Origin: Myxococcota bacterium
GTDB lineage: Bacteria > Myxococcota > JAJVIH01
Assembly (NCBI GenBank): GCA_022072125.1
Contig: JAJVIH010000050.1
Coordinates: 41,464 to 105,463, forward strand
DNA: 64,000 bases
Reading direction: 5' to 3'
Shown here: positions 51,214-61,494 of the stretch, piece by piece
How the letters are laid out: every line of letters begins with the position of its first letter
Position numbering within the stretch: position 1 is the first letter of the stretch
The notes under the pieces: model-generated
Database searches by the model: none
Seen by the model: the letters and a program-made list of their open reading frames with translations, nothing else
What the model was told of the DNA's origin: nothing
Made by a program: the position numbers and the translations under genes

Positions 51214-51744
51214 TTATGCGGAAGTCCGTTTCTTCTTCGCCGCTCCGGTTTTCGCCGCGGGCTGGGAGGCGGTCTTGGCTTTCGCCGGCGTTTTGGGGGC
51301 CGCCGGTTTCGCCGGAGCGGGTTTCGCGGAACCCTTTCCCCCCTTTGTTTCAGCCGGAGATTTGGAGCCGCTCTTTTTCGCCGTTTTCACCTTGGGCGGC
51401 AGCCGCGCAATCTCCACGAAAGCCTCCGCCAGGAAATCCGCGAGTTTGCCGGGATTGTCCGCCACCGCCCGGGGAATTGTGTACCAGTCCGTCATGCCCT
51501 TGCCAGCGCCCATGGGGTTGAAAACCGGAACGTCCGCCAGCACGGGAAACTTGTCCCGCAGCCCGTTGGGCAGCCGGATCACCATGTCGTTCTGGAACAT
51601 ACCCGCGAAAAAATGCCCGTTCACGAAGCCGCATGCGTAGCCAAACATCTTCTTGCGCTCGACCAGCGGATGATCCGGCAGGGCGTTGTGAAAACGCTCC
51701 GCCACGGCGGGATCGGATTTGACCCAGGGCCCTGTGGGTTTCAT
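51214..51744 (-). CDS. TfoX N-terminal-domain protein with histone-H1-like Lys/Ala/Pro tail
   Basis: KKMFGYACGFVNGHFFAGMFQNDMVIRLP (TfoX-N) followed by KKSGSKSPAETKGGKGSAKPAPAKPAAPKTPAKAKTASQPAAKTGAAKKKRTSA. Confidence 0.85.
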   Translation of the reverse strand: MKPTGPWVKSDPAVAERFHNALPDHPLVERKKMFGYACGFVNGHFFAGMFQNDMVIRLPNGLRDKFPVLADVPVFNPMGAGKGMTDWYTIPRAVADNPGKLADFLAEAFVEIARLPPKVKTAKKSGSKSPAETKGGKGSAKPAPAKPAAPKTPAKAKTASQPAAKTGAAKKKRTSA

Positions 51745-51910
51745 GAAAATCTCCTTTGTCCACGGCGAATCCGCAAAACGGCCGCGCCACGGACCACGCG
51801 CCAGGTCATGAATGGAATGTCTTTTCCAAGTCTGCTCCGCCGGTCCGCCGGACGCAAGCCGGGCGCCTCGCGGCAGTTCGTGGGAAGGCCTTCCAGCCGC
51901 GCCGGCAAGC

Positions 51911-53455
51911 CTATCGCCCGCAGGCGAGCAGGGGGCCTTCGCGTACGATGGCCGCGCAGCCGTCCGTGGCGTCCACCGGCTCGAAATGCAGGCCGTGGAT
52001 GCTCCAGCGGTACCGGGGCATCGCCGGATTGGCGGGCAATTCCTCCTGGATCATGCGGAACAGGAACGGGATTTCGTGGCGTTCGTGCAGTTCGATGGTC
52101 GAGCGCGGCGAACCGCGCGCCGCCATGGCTTTCACCAGCCGCAGCTTGTGGATATAGGCCACGCCATAATCGCCGCGCAGCCCGCCCGCGTGTTTGAGTT
52201 CCTTCCACACGCGCCAGTTGAAGTCTGTCCACCACACCGCAATCAGCAGCACCGGAACCATCAGAATGGCCGTGAGCGCCGCCTGCTGGAGACGCTCCGG
52301 ACTTCCGGACCGCCGGCGGAACAACGCTGTCTCCACGCTGTACAGAATGGCGCCGATGGCCAGGAAATGAGCCGGATAGGCGATGATGAAGTAGTGGGGA
52401 AATATCTTCAGTCGCGTCAGTCCGAACACCAGAAAGGGCGCCGCCAGCCAGAACGCGGAGATCCAGTACGGCGCGGCCTGGCTTAGTTCGGGGATGCGCT
52501 CGCTCCCAATCTTGCGCACGCGCAGGAAACCCAGGGCCAACAGGGCGAAGAACCCCACGCCCAGGATGACCGCCATGCCCTGGTTCGCCGGGGTTTCAAA
52601 TCCCGCGGGCAGAACCCCGGCGGCGGCGGACGGAACTTCCCCGTTGTAGTGGAAGCCATTGGCGGAACCAAGCGAGGTCAGCAGATCAAAGGCGTGTTCG
52701 AGCCGCGCGGGCGTCCATTTCTCCACGGAAGAGCCGGGGGACTCGCCTTTTCCGATGGACAACATGCGGACGATGTCCTCGCCCCGGGTGCGGATGAGAT
52801 GAACGATATAGGGGACGAGCAACCCGATGGCCAGCAGCACGCCATTGATGAACGCCCCGGGATCGTATTTGCCGCGCCGGTGGAACAGCGCCAGCGATCC
52901 CGCGGTCACCGCCAGCGCGACGTATCCGGAAAAATGGATCTGCCAGACCAGGCACAGCGCCGGAAACAGGCCGATCGCGGCGTAACTCAGCCGTTCCGAA
53001 GCCACCTTGATCAGGCAGTACAGCACAATCACCGTGAACAGCGGCAGCAGGTCCTGCGCCCAGATTTTGCGGGAGTACAGCACCGCCCAGGGATTGACGG
53101 CGAACAGCAGCGCCGCGGAAAACGCCGCGGGGGTGGAGAACAGCCGGCGCGCCAGGTGGTAGGTCAGCACCACCGCGGCGACATTGCACAGGCCGACAAA
53201 GGCGGCCACGAACAGCGGGTCCGGATTGAGGAACGCCGCCGGGGCCAGCAGGTACAGAAAGGCCGGCGGATTGTAAACGCCCACGCTCGACATCAGGCCG
53301 GTGACGGGCGGCTTGCCGTCGCGCACGAACTCCAGCGTCAGCGCCAGCGCGTCCGCCTCGTCCAGCTTGAACTCCATCCACTCCAGTCCGAAGAAGCGGA
53401 AGAAGCCCGCGGCGATCGCCAGGATCGCCATCAACACCCAGTCAATTCGTCGCAC
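51911..53455 (-). CDS. GT39/ArnT-like integral membrane glycosyltransferase
   Basis: Multi-TM; N-terminal loop EWMEFKLDEADALALTLEFVRDGKPP; NPDPLFVAAFVGLCNVAAVVLTYHLARRLF. Confidence 0.75.
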   Translation of the reverse strand: MRRIDWVLMAILAIAAGFFRFFGLEWMEFKLDEADALALTLEFVRDGKPPVTGLMSSVGVYNPPAFLYLLAPAAFLNPDPLFVAAFVGLCNVAAVVLTYHLARRLFSTPAAFSAALLFAVNPWAVLYSRKIWAQDLLPLFTVIVLYCLIKVASERLSYAAIGLFPALCLVWQIHFSGYVALAVTAGSLALFHRRGKYDPGAFINGVLLAIGLLVPYIVHLIRTRGEDIVRMLSIGKGESPGSSVEKWTPARLEHAFDLLTSLGSANGFHYNGEVPSAAAGVLPAGFETPANQGMAVILGVGFFALLALGFLRVRKIGSERIPELSQAAPYWISAFWLAAPFLVFGLTRLKIFPHYFIIAYPAHFLAIGAILYSVETALFRRRSGSPERLQQAALTAILMVPVLLIAVWWTDFNWRVWKELKHAGGLRGDYGVAYIHKLRLVKAMAARGSPRSTIELHERHEIPFLFRMIQEELPANPAMPRYRWSIHGLHFEPVDATDGCAAIVREGPLLACGR

Positions 53456-53476
53456 GCCGATCTCCGCGCCGGGCGT

Positions 53477-55525
53477 TCATTCCTCGCAGCCCAGCAATCC
53501 GTCTTCTTGCAGTTCCAGCGTGGAGCCCACGCGCTGCGGGTCATTGGGCGCCCGGAGCACGCCCACCTTGTACGCCTTCTTTTTTTCCAGCCGCTGGATG
53601 ACCTTGCCCTCGTACTGGCAGCCGAATTCGCAATCCCATTTCACGCAGGCGCCGGTTTTCCAGCCCTGCCTCAGGCGATCGGCCCGTTTCCTTTTGGCTT
53701 CCACGTCGCCCTTCGCGGCCAGTTCCTTCTGCTTCTTCTCCACCGCCGCGCGCATGGCGGCGGAAGCCATGGCGACGCCCGCGTTGGGCCCCTTGATCTT
53801 CAGCGTCAGCACGGCGGGCGGGCGGGAAAATTCCAGGCCATTGTCCTCCACCGGTCCGAGATCGCCCGAAAGAAAACGATCCGCGAGGTGTTTCGGCGTG
53901 ATGATCTTCGCCTTGCGGTTGAAAAGCTGGAACAGGGCCATGGATCGGTTCTGGTGCGGGAAGGGGCAGATTTCCACCTCCCAGAGCTTGCCGCCGTCGA
54001 AACGGCCCACCAGTTCGATGCGCGCGCCGCCGGCCTGCACGGCGCGGCAGGCCTCGTCGCCGGCCCCCGACAGGCACAGGCATTGTTCGCCGGGTTCGTT
54101 GTCGCCGGTCAGCGGCTGCAGGGTTTTTCCAGAGGCGAATTCGGCTTGACCGCTCCCCCATTTCACCTGCCCGGCGTTCTCGATCCACGGGCGCAGGAAG
54201 GCCAGGTCCCCCAGCGCCTCGTCAATGGATTTGTCGGTCATGCGCCCCGCGGCCTGGCGGGCGAACGCCGCATAATCCGCTTCCAGTTTCGATTTGAACG
54301 CCTTGTCCAGGACGAAGGCGCGGCAGCCCTCGCTGGCCGCGGCGTAATGGCGGAACGATTCGCCGTCCCCCGGCTTTTCCCTGGGGAGGATCGCCTTGCA
54401 CGCGGCCTCCACGGCGGGTTGCGCCTCGCCGTAATTCTTCTCTTCCGGAAAGGACGCCTGGAACTGCAGCAGCGATCCGGTCATGGCGGCCAGGTCCTTG
54501 CTGTTGGCGGGCTTCATGGCGGCGACGGACTTGAGCCAGCGTTCGCGGAAGCGCGGCAGCAACGAGGCGGCGGCGCCGCGATCGCCGAAAATCTCGATGA
54601 ACGCCACCACCTCGGCGCGCGTCTCCTCGATGGGAATGGCGCTGTTCGACAGCATGGCGGAGATTTTTCCGCGCCACTGGAAGGCGATCAGATCCTTCAT
54701 CTTCACGGGCAGGTTGCGCGCCGCCGGAGCCGTGAATTTGTCCACCGTGTCCACGGCGGCGAGCAGATCGCGCACGCCCGCCGATCCGCCCTGGTAGGAT
54801 TTCAGGTACAACTGGGCGATCCGCTCGAATTCCTTCTCCAGTTCAGCGGTCTCCACGGCGCCCGGGAACATTTCCTTGTAGGGCGTGATTTCCTTCCAGG
54901 TGTTTTCCAGGGCCGTGAGGTATTCCTTCGTCCCGGGGGCGGCGGCGTTTTCCGTTTGCCGGATCAGCGTGGTCAGGATTTTGCTCCAAGCGGCGCGCAG
55001 CGCGCCGGTATGCGGGTCCACCAGATCGGCGCGGTTGGTGAATTTCCGGATGGCGGTGAAGCAGCGGGCGATCGCCTTTCCGTCAGCGGCGGTATTGACG
55101 GGCCAGGCGGCGAGGCGAAGGAGCAGCCGGTCCATATCCGACTGGGTGAGTTCATAAGTCGCGACGGCCTGTCCCCGGTATTTCCAGGTGCGTTTCACCT
55201 TGCCATCGGGTCCCGTCACCTCGACTTTTTCATCGCCGAAGCCGGACAGGTCCACCGAGGCGTCTTCCGAAGCGCGTGCGGCGTCGGCGTCAGGAAACCC
55301 CATCTCGATCAACTGGCGGCGGATTTCACCGCGCGCGCTGTCCTTGAAAAAATCCTTCGCCTTGCCGGAATCCGGACCGAGCAGTTCGTTGTTCTGGTAT
55401 TCGCCGCGCACGGTGAAGGTTTGGGCGAAGGCTCCGGCGCCGGGCAGAAGCAGCAGGGCCGCGGCGACGACCGGGGCCGCCCAGTTTCGCGGCATGGGGA
55501 GACAAGGGGCTTCAAGCGGCGTCAT
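53477..55525 (-). CDS. Hypothetical secreted protein
   Basis: Signal AAPVVAAALLLLPGAGAFAQ (start may be M at 55495); no recognised domain. Confidence 0.65.
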   Translation of the reverse strand: MTPLEAPCLPMPRNWAAPVVAAALLLLPGAGAFAQTFTVRGEYQNNELLGPDSGKAKDFFKDSARGEIRRQLIEMGFPDADAARASEDASVDLSGFGDEKVEVTGPDGKVKRTWKYRGQAVATYELTQSDMDRLLLRLAAWPVNTAADGKAIARCFTAIRKFTNRADLVDPHTGALRAAWSKILTTLIRQTENAAAPGTKEYLTALENTWKEITPYKEMFPGAVETAELEKEFERIAQLYLKSYQGGSAGVRDLLAAVDTVDKFTAPAARNLPVKMKDLIAFQWRGKISAMLSNSAIPIEETRAEVVAFIEIFGDRGAAASLLPRFRERWLKSVAAMKPANSKDLAAMTGSLLQFQASFPEEKNYGEAQPAVEAACKAILPREKPGDGESFRHYAAASEGCRAFVLDKAFKSKLEADYAAFARQAAGRMTDKSIDEALGDLAFLRPWIENAGQVKWGSGQAEFASGKTLQPLTGDNEPGEQCLCLSGAGDEACRAVQAGGARIELVGRFDGGKLWEVEICPFPHQNRSMALFQLFNRKAKIITPKHLADRFLSGDLGPVEDNGLEFSRPPAVLTLKIKGPNAGVAMASAAMRAAVEKKQKELAAKGDVEAKRKRADRLRQGWKTGACVKWDCEFGCQYEGKVIQRLEKKKAYKVGVLRAPNDPQRVGSTLELQEDGLLGCEE

Positions 55526-55693
55526 GGCGAATCCTTCGGTGGAGTGGGACGGCGACCATCAAACCCGGCGGTGAATGGAATGCGGCCCCTCTAGCATATT
55601 CCCGCCCGCCTTGCACCTGCATGGCGGCGGGGCCTGGCCGTCCGGCGGTTTGGACCCAGCGCGTCCGGCCAAGTCTGGATCCGGCGCCGCCCC

Positions 55694-56695
55694 TCAGTCG
55701 AGGACCTGGCGCTGGGGGTACAACTGGCCGCTGTTGACCAGTTCAGCCGGGAACTCCAGCCAGTCAATGCCGCCGCGGGCGTCGCGCATGACCACCCACA
55801 GCATCAGGTTCGCCGTGTCCCCGGATGCGATCACCGGCGTCTGGAAGATGGATGCGTCGCTGTCCTCGCTGGCGGCCGAACGGAACGAGTCCAGCCGGCC
55901 CGCGGTGGTGTAGAAGGAATAGACCAGGTCCTCGCCCACCAGTTTTGTGCTCCCGTCAAGCTGGATTTTTGGATAGGGCTCCGCCGAGCCTTCCACCGGA
56001 ACCGGGTCCAGCTTGATGAAGCGGCCCGATTCCAGCAGGTTGACGGCGCCGGGAGTCAATACTTTTTTGTCCGCCAGCACGCCGGCCAGTCGCGGATTGC
56101 CATTGAGGGGCGGCTTTTCGCGGATGATCACCCGCTTGAGCGCGGTCACGCTCTCTTCGCCGGCGGTGACCTTCAGGCTGACCAGCACGGGAATGCCTTC
56201 CTTGGGGAAAGCGAACGATCCGCCGGTGGATCCGCCGCCCGATCCAGGCGGACGGCTGGCGAAGTTGTCCCGCAACTCCGGAATCGCGGCGATGGTGGCG
56301 GTCACCGCGTCGAAAACGCGGAAGGTCCAGGTCTTCTCCGGACTGCCGGGAATGGCGCTGCGGGGCCCCGTGCAGTCAAATTCAGTGAAGGCGGAGCCGC
56401 CGATCTCGAAGCCGCAGACTCCCCAGGCGTAGGTGATGGGGCGGCCCGCGCCCTTGGGATCGGCCACCAGCGCGTCCATCCTCACCTCGGCGGTGAACAG
56501 TTCGTCCAGGGCGATCTCCGGGCGATCGGCGCGCACGCCAAGCACGCGCAATTTCTCCACGATTTCGGGGCGGGGCAGATCCTCGCCGCAGCCGGCGATG
56601 GCCATGGTCAGCGCCGCCGCGGCAAGGGCGGTCAGGAGCATGGCGGGTTTCCAGGGGCGCCGGAGTGAAAACAGATCAAACGGCTTCATGTCCAT
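55694..56695 (-). CDS. Hypothetical lipoprotein
   Basis: LTALAAAALTMAIAGCGEDLPRPEIVEKLRVLGVRADRPE. Confidence 0.75.
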   Translation of the reverse strand: MDMKPFDLFSLRRPWKPAMLLTALAAAALTMAIAGCGEDLPRPEIVEKLRVLGVRADRPEIALDELFTAEVRMDALVADPKGAGRPITYAWGVCGFEIGGSAFTEFDCTGPRSAIPGSPEKTWTFRVFDAVTATIAAIPELRDNFASRPPGSGGGSTGGSFAFPKEGIPVLVSLKVTAGEESVTALKRVIIREKPPLNGNPRLAGVLADKKVLTPGAVNLLESGRFIKLDPVPVEGSAEPYPKIQLDGSTKLVGEDLVYSFYTTAGRLDSFRSAASEDSDASIFQTPVIASGDTANLMLWVVMRDARGGIDWLEFPAELVNSGQLYPQRQVLD

Positions 56696-56703
56696 CGCCT
56701 CCG

Positions 56704-59403
56704 TCAGAACTCCGCCCGCACGCCAAACGCGGGGAAGATGGGCAGGCCCATGAATTCAGTGGACGCGGCGTAGTCGTAGCTGTACTGCACGCCTTCCACG
56801 CCGCGGTTGTTATAGACGTTCTGAACGTCCAGGTAGAAATCGAGGGTCCACTCGTCGAAGATGTATTTCTTGTCCACGCGCAGATCGAGGGAGTGGAACA
56901 GGGGATTGCGCACGCTGTTCGTGGCCCCGGGAATGGGCAGGTAAGTGTCGTTGTCGGCGTCGTAGACGCCGCGCAAGAGGGGGGTGCGCAGGTTGCCCGA
57001 GGCCAGGCGGAAGCGGAAGCCAATCTCCCATTCGTGCGGCAGGCGGAAGGTTCCCAGCGTGGTCAGGATATGGGTCTGGTCCGAGGTGAACAGGCGGTAG
57101 GGCTGTTCGTCCCTGGCGCGGCGCTCGCCGCGGCTCAGGGTATAGGCGATCCAGCCGAAGAAATACTGGGTGGGATCATGCCGGAGCAGAAACTCCATGC
57201 CGTAGGAGCGTCCCGCGCCCTGGTTGCTCTGGTTGAGCGGAACCACTTCGCCGTTGCTGTTGATGCGGGTGGCGTTGCTATCGGCGCGCACCACCAGGTT
57301 GTTCATGTCGTTGAAGAAGCCCACCACGTCGAGTTTGAGGAAGCTGAGAATCTGCTGTTCAAACCCCAGGGAGTACTGCCATGAGTATTCCTGTATCAGG
57401 TCCGGATTGCCGATGGACTCCGCCGTTTCATCGCCCGTGGGCGCCTGGCTGTAGAGGCCGATGGCCCCCTTGACGGCGGTTCCTTCGAGGAATTGCCAGC
57501 GCGTGTTCAACCGTGGGCCGAAATTGATGAGGCGGATGTCCGAATAGTAGTCGGCGCGGATTCCCGGGTTGACGGCCAGCTTTTTGTCGAAGAGGAATTG
57601 CAGTTCGGCGAACAGGGCCGCATCCGCCTGCCAGCCCTCGATCACCGCCTGGCGAACGCCCTGGGACGTGCCGGGATTGGTGACCTCGCCTTCCTTGGGA
57701 GGAGCGCCGGGGGCGATGATTTTGAAGGTGTCGAAGCGGATTTCATTGTCCGTGCCCGCGCGCAGGCTGAGCCAATCCGTGAAACGCAGGGTGAGGGTGT
57801 CCCGCATGGTGAACAGCCAGGTGCGGGCGTCCACATCCACCGGCTGGCCCACCTTGAGCAGGAAGGCCTCGTATCCGGCGCCCAGCACCACCACGTTCTG
57901 GACATCCCTGGAGGGTTTGAACGTGTAGTTGGTCTGCAGGCGGTGGAAATAATTCTTGTTGAAGAAGGTTCCGCGGAAGGCCGGGTCGGCGCCCGGCGGC
58001 TCGGGATTCAGCAGCCTGAATTCGTCATCCGAGCCGAAGAGGTAAATCTTGAGTTTGTGCTTCGCGTCAATATTGAAGCTGTAAAGAACCTGATAGTCGT
58101 AATAGACAGGCGCCACGGTCAGGTCCACGCCCGAATTTTGGGGAATCACCAGCGGCAGGATGAGATCATAATAGCTGCGGTGCCCGGCGATGGTGAGGCC
58201 CATCTTGCTGGTGAGGGGAATCTCCAGCGCCACGCCGGTGTCGAAGAGGTTGGCGTCCACCACGCCGTGCAGGCGGTCGAGGCGCGGCTCCTTGAGGGTG
58301 ATGTCCACGATGCCCGCGATGTTGCGGCCATAGTAGGCGCTGTATCCGCCGGGGAAGAAATTGATGTCCTGCACCACGTCGCTGTTGACGGTGGCGCGCA
58401 GGCCGCCGAAGTGGAAGAGCCGCGGGATGCGCTGCCCCTCCAGGAAGACGCCGGAGTCGCGGGCCTCGCCGCCGCGCACCAGCAGGGCGCCGCCAAATCC
58501 CGGCACGCGGGCCACGCCGGGCAGGTTCTGGACGACGCGCAGGGTGTCGCCGTTGGCGCCGGGAATTTTGCGGATCTCCTGCACCGAGATGGTGCGCTGG
58601 ACGACTTCCTTGACCTCCTTGCGGGCGCGGACGCGGATTTCGTAGGGGTTGTAGCTGGTTTTTTGCAGATAATAACGGACTTCGGTGACCTTGCCCTCGA
58701 CAATCAGATCGCCGGTTTTGAAAGGCTCGTAACCCTTGGCCTCCACGGCGACGATATAGCGTCCAGGCGGCACGCCGCGGAATGAGAACCGGCCATCGGC
58801 GTCCGTGAAGTCCTTCGCCCCGGTCTCCGTGATCACGATTCCGGCGCCGGCGATCTTTTCTTTCGTGCCGCGCGACAGCAGCACGCCCGTGAAATTGACA
58901 GGCGCTTCCGCCGGTTCTCCGCTGGCGGAGGGCGTCGCGCCGCCGATATCCGTGGTGACGCTTCGCCGGATCACGAAATTGTATTCGTAAAGGATGCGGA
59001 CCGGGGCGGGCTTGCCATCTATCTCCGCCGGAGAAAACCGGAAGCGCGTGGCGGCGTTGACGGCGGCCTGCTCAAAGCCCTCGCCGGGATAAGCAGAGGG
59101 CTCGGCCACCTCGACCTGGGTGACCGCCCCCGCCGCGGTGATGGTGAACTGGAGCACCACCCGCGCCTCCCGGCCCTCGGCGAAGGACTTGGGCGGGTAA
59201 TCGGCCTCGGCGAATTCCAGCATCTGGGGATACCGGGTGATCTGGGGACCCTGGGCGGCGGCGGCGGTGGCCGCGGCGGCGTCCCCCGCCCGCGGCGAGG
59301 CGGACTCCGCGCCGGTCGCCTGGGCCATGCCCATGGAAGGCAGGACCATGGCCGCCAGCAACAGGAAGGCTCTGCCGGACAGGGCGATGAAAAAACGTCT
59401 CAC
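56704..59403 (-). CDS. TonB-dependent receptor with N-terminal TonB-C-like and carboxypeptidase-regulatory-like domains
   Basis: GTG start overlapping the TonB stop (GTGA); YPPKSFAEGREARVVLQFTITAAGAVTQVEV (TonB-C-like); IVITETGAKDFTDADGRFSFRGVPPGRYIVAVEAKGYEP; plug RVVQNLPGVARVPGFGGALLVRGG; C-terminal ...FGVRAEF. Confidence 0.9.
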   Translation of the reverse strand: MRRFFIALSGRAFLLLAAMVLPSMGMAQATGAESASPRAGDAAAATAAAAQGPQITRYPQMLEFAEADYPPKSFAEGREARVVLQFTITAAGAVTQVEVAEPSAYPGEGFEQAAVNAATRFRFSPAEIDGKPAPVRILYEYNFVIRRSVTTDIGGATPSASGEPAEAPVNFTGVLLSRGTKEKIAGAGIVITETGAKDFTDADGRFSFRGVPPGRYIVAVEAKGYEPFKTGDLIVEGKVTEVRYYLQKTSYNPYEIRVRARKEVKEVVQRTISVQEIRKIPGANGDTLRVVQNLPGVARVPGFGGALLVRGGEARDSGVFLEGQRIPRLFHFGGLRATVNSDVVQDINFFPGGYSAYYGRNIAGIVDITLKEPRLDRLHGVVDANLFDTGVALEIPLTSKMGLTIAGHRSYYDLILPLVIPQNSGVDLTVAPVYYDYQVLYSFNIDAKHKLKIYLFGSDDEFRLLNPEPPGADPAFRGTFFNKNYFHRLQTNYTFKPSRDVQNVVVLGAGYEAFLLKVGQPVDVDARTWLFTMRDTLTLRFTDWLSLRAGTDNEIRFDTFKIIAPGAPPKEGEVTNPGTSQGVRQAVIEGWQADAALFAELQFLFDKKLAVNPGIRADYYSDIRLINFGPRLNTRWQFLEGTAVKGAIGLYSQAPTGDETAESIGNPDLIQEYSWQYSLGFEQQILSFLKLDVVGFFNDMNNLVVRADSNATRINSNGEVVPLNQSNQGAGRSYGMEFLLRHDPTQYFFGWIAYTLSRGERRARDEQPYRLFTSDQTHILTTLGTFRLPHEWEIGFRFRLASGNLRTPLLRGVYDADNDTYLPIPGATNSVRNPLFHSLDLRVDKKYIFDEWTLDFYLDVQNVYNNRGVEGVQYSYDYAASTEFMGLPIFPAFGVRAEF

Positions 59404-60293
59404 GATCCGTCCAGTTCCCAACTCCAGGGGATTGGGATGCGATCAGCCTGGGCCTCGCCATCCACCAGCTTGGGGCTGAAGCGCAGCAGGGCGGCGTATT
59501 TTTTCGCCGCGATGTCGAGTTGGTAGGTATTTTCGCCGTCGCCTGGTTTAATCGTCTTTTCCTCGCCGTCCACCAGCAGCTTGATGGAAATCACCTGCAC
59601 GCCGGTGACGGCGCCCCCGGCGTTGATGGATACGATCAGGTTCACCACGCCTTCGATGCCCAACTCCTTGGCCTCGCGCGGGTAATTCTGCCGCGCCAGG
59701 CGGACGATTTCCTCCAGGTTGGCCAGGGCGGCGGCCTTGACCACCGGATCGCGTTTCGGCGCCGCCTGGACGGGAACGGCGGCGGCGGAGCCTCCCGGTC
59801 CGCCGGTGCTGGGCGTTTTCGCCGGACCGGCGGTCCTGCCCATCATGGTGTCGCCGCCCCCCGCGAAGAGCATGCCGCCGGAGCCCGTGCCAAAACTGTT
59901 GCTGCTCATGGCGATGACCGGCAGGTTGCTGGGCGGGCCGGGATTGTTGGCCGCGGCGGCCGGAGGCAGATCCGGGGGCGGCGGCGTCTCCGGCGGCGGC
60001 GGAAGTTCCGGGGGCGGTGGCTTGGCCGGCTCTGGAACCGGCGGTTTGGGTTTGGGCGCCTCAGCCATTTTCGGCGGCGGTTTGGGCTCCTCGCGCGGCG
60101 GCGGGGGGGGCGGAGGAGGTTCCGGCGGCGGGAGCGGCGGCGGGGGCTCCGCTTTGGGTTTCGCCGTGACCGTCACCAGCGAACGCCTGTCGGGCGGCTT
60201 CTGGAATTGCGGGGCGATGACCACGGTCGCCGCGAAACTGGCGTGCAAGGCCAGCGACACGGCGGCGGCGGTGATGAAATGTCCCCGGGTCAT
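59400..60293 (-). CDS. tonB: Energy transducer TonB family protein
   Basis: N-terminal TM, long Pro-rich (EPPPPPPPPREEPKPPPK) linker, C-terminal REAKELGIEGVVNLIVSINAGGAVTGVQVISI. Confidence 0.88.
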   Translation of the reverse strand: MTRGHFITAAAVSLALHASFAATVVIAPQFQKPPDRRSLVTVTAKPKAEPPPPLPPPEPPPPPPPPREEPKPPPKMAEAPKPKPPVPEPAKPPPPELPPPPETPPPPDLPPAAAANNPGPPSNLPVIAMSSNSFGTGSGGMLFAGGGDTMMGRTAGPAKTPSTGGPGGSAAAVPVQAAPKRDPVVKAAALANLEEIVRLARQNYPREAKELGIEGVVNLIVSINAGGAVTGVQVISIKLLVDGEEKTIKPGDGENTYQLDIAAKKYAALLRFSPKLVDGEAQADRIPIPWSWELDGS

Positions 60294-60313
60294 GGTTCTG
60301 TCACCCGCCGCGC

Positions 60314-60742
60314 TCAGGGGCGCCGCGCCGCCTCGACATCCTTCTTGTCAATCTCAAGGGCGAATTTTTCAATGCCCAGGCCTTTGACCACGTCAATGAC
60401 GTACACGATGTATTTGTACTCCACCTTGCCGTCCCCCGCGATGGCCACCTGCACGTTCTTGTCCTTCGCATATTCCGCCGCGATCTCCTGGCGCATGGCG
60501 GCGTCGCTTTTCTCCGCGCCGTTCAGGAAAATCCTGCCCTGGGAATTGACGACGATATTCAGCGTGGTGGGCGGGGTGTCTCCGGCGTTGGCCGCCTTGG
60601 GCAGATCCACCTTGATGCTGGGATTCATGATGATGCTCGCCGTCACCATGAAAATGATGAGCAGCACCAGCACGATATCCACCAGCGGGGTGACGTTGAT
60701 GCCCGAGATGATTTCCTCGTCGTTCTGGGTCTGACCGGCCAT
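60314..60742 (-). CDS. exbD: ExbD/TolR-family biopolymer transporter
   Basis: ISGINVTPLVDIVLVLLIIFMVTASIIMNPSIKVDLPKA. Confidence 0.95.
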   Translation of the reverse strand: MAGQTQNDEEIISGINVTPLVDIVLVLLIIFMVTASIIMNPSIKVDLPKAANAGDTPPTTLNIVVNSQGRIFLNGAEKSDAAMRQEIAAEYAKDKNVQVAIAGDGKVEYKYIVYVIDVVKGLGIEKFALEIDKKDVEAARRP

Positions 60743-60761
60743 GGCGTTTCTCCCGGGCGGA

Positions 60762-61391
60762 TTATTGCTCGCGCTCCGCCTTGAGGCGGGCGATCATGAA
60801 GCGGCACAGGGCGTCGGCGCTGTTCATGATGGTCTTCAGCCGGCGCTGGAAATAGTTGAAGGCGATGACCGCGGGAATGGCCACCAACAGCCCGATGGCG
60901 GTGGCGACCAGCGCCTCGGCGATGCCCGCCATGACCGCGGCGGAACCGGCGGTGGTGTTCTTCGACAGATCATCGAAGGCCTTGATGATGCCCAGCACGG
61001 TGCCGAACAGACCGATGAACGGCGCGTTGGAGCCGACCGTTCCGAGGAAGGTCAGGTTTTTTTCCAGATTGAGACGCTCGCGCGCCGCTGAACCGGCCAC
61101 CACTTCCTCGACGGTCTGAGCCCCTTCCCGGTGGCGCTCCGCCGCGGCGGCGAATATGCGCCCATGCACCGTGTTGGAGGACGCCGCGCGCTCCCCCGCC
61201 TCGCTGAACCGGCCGTCGCGGAGCAGCTTTTCCAGTTCAGGCTGCAAGGCGGCGACGCCCCGGTCGGCGTTGCGGAAGACCATGATCCGCTCCACCATGA
61301 GCAGAATGGATACGAAAGACAGGGCGATCAGGACCCACATGACCCATTCGGCGCCCAACAGGGTGAAACCCAGCGATAACTTGGTGATCAT
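60762..61391 (-). CDS. exbB: MotA/TolQ/ExbB proton channel family protein
   Basis: LEKNLTFLGTVGSNAPFIGLFGTVLGIIKAFDDLS...GIAEALVATAIGLLVAIPAVIAFNYFQRR. Confidence 0.95.
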   Translation of the reverse strand: MITKLSLGFTLLGAEWVMWVLIALSFVSILLMVERIMVFRNADRGVAALQPELEKLLRDGRFSEAGERAASSNTVHGRIFAAAAERHREGAQTVEEVVAGSAARERLNLEKNLTFLGTVGSNAPFIGLFGTVLGIIKAFDDLSKNTTAGSAAVMAGIAEALVATAIGLLVAIPAVIAFNYFQRRLKTIMNSADALCRFMIARLKAEREQ

Positions 61392-61494
61392 TCCCGGTTC
61401 CGGTTAGACTGAACAAGGTTTTTCCGCACCCCCGGGCGCGGACTATAAGTTTGGATGCAGGCAGCGGCAAGCAGGCCCCCTCTTTCCGCCCGCG

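Noticed and set aside
52649-55594. 981-aa + strand ORF
   Set aside because: Antisense to the GT39-like and secreted-protein genes; composition typical of a shadow ORF.
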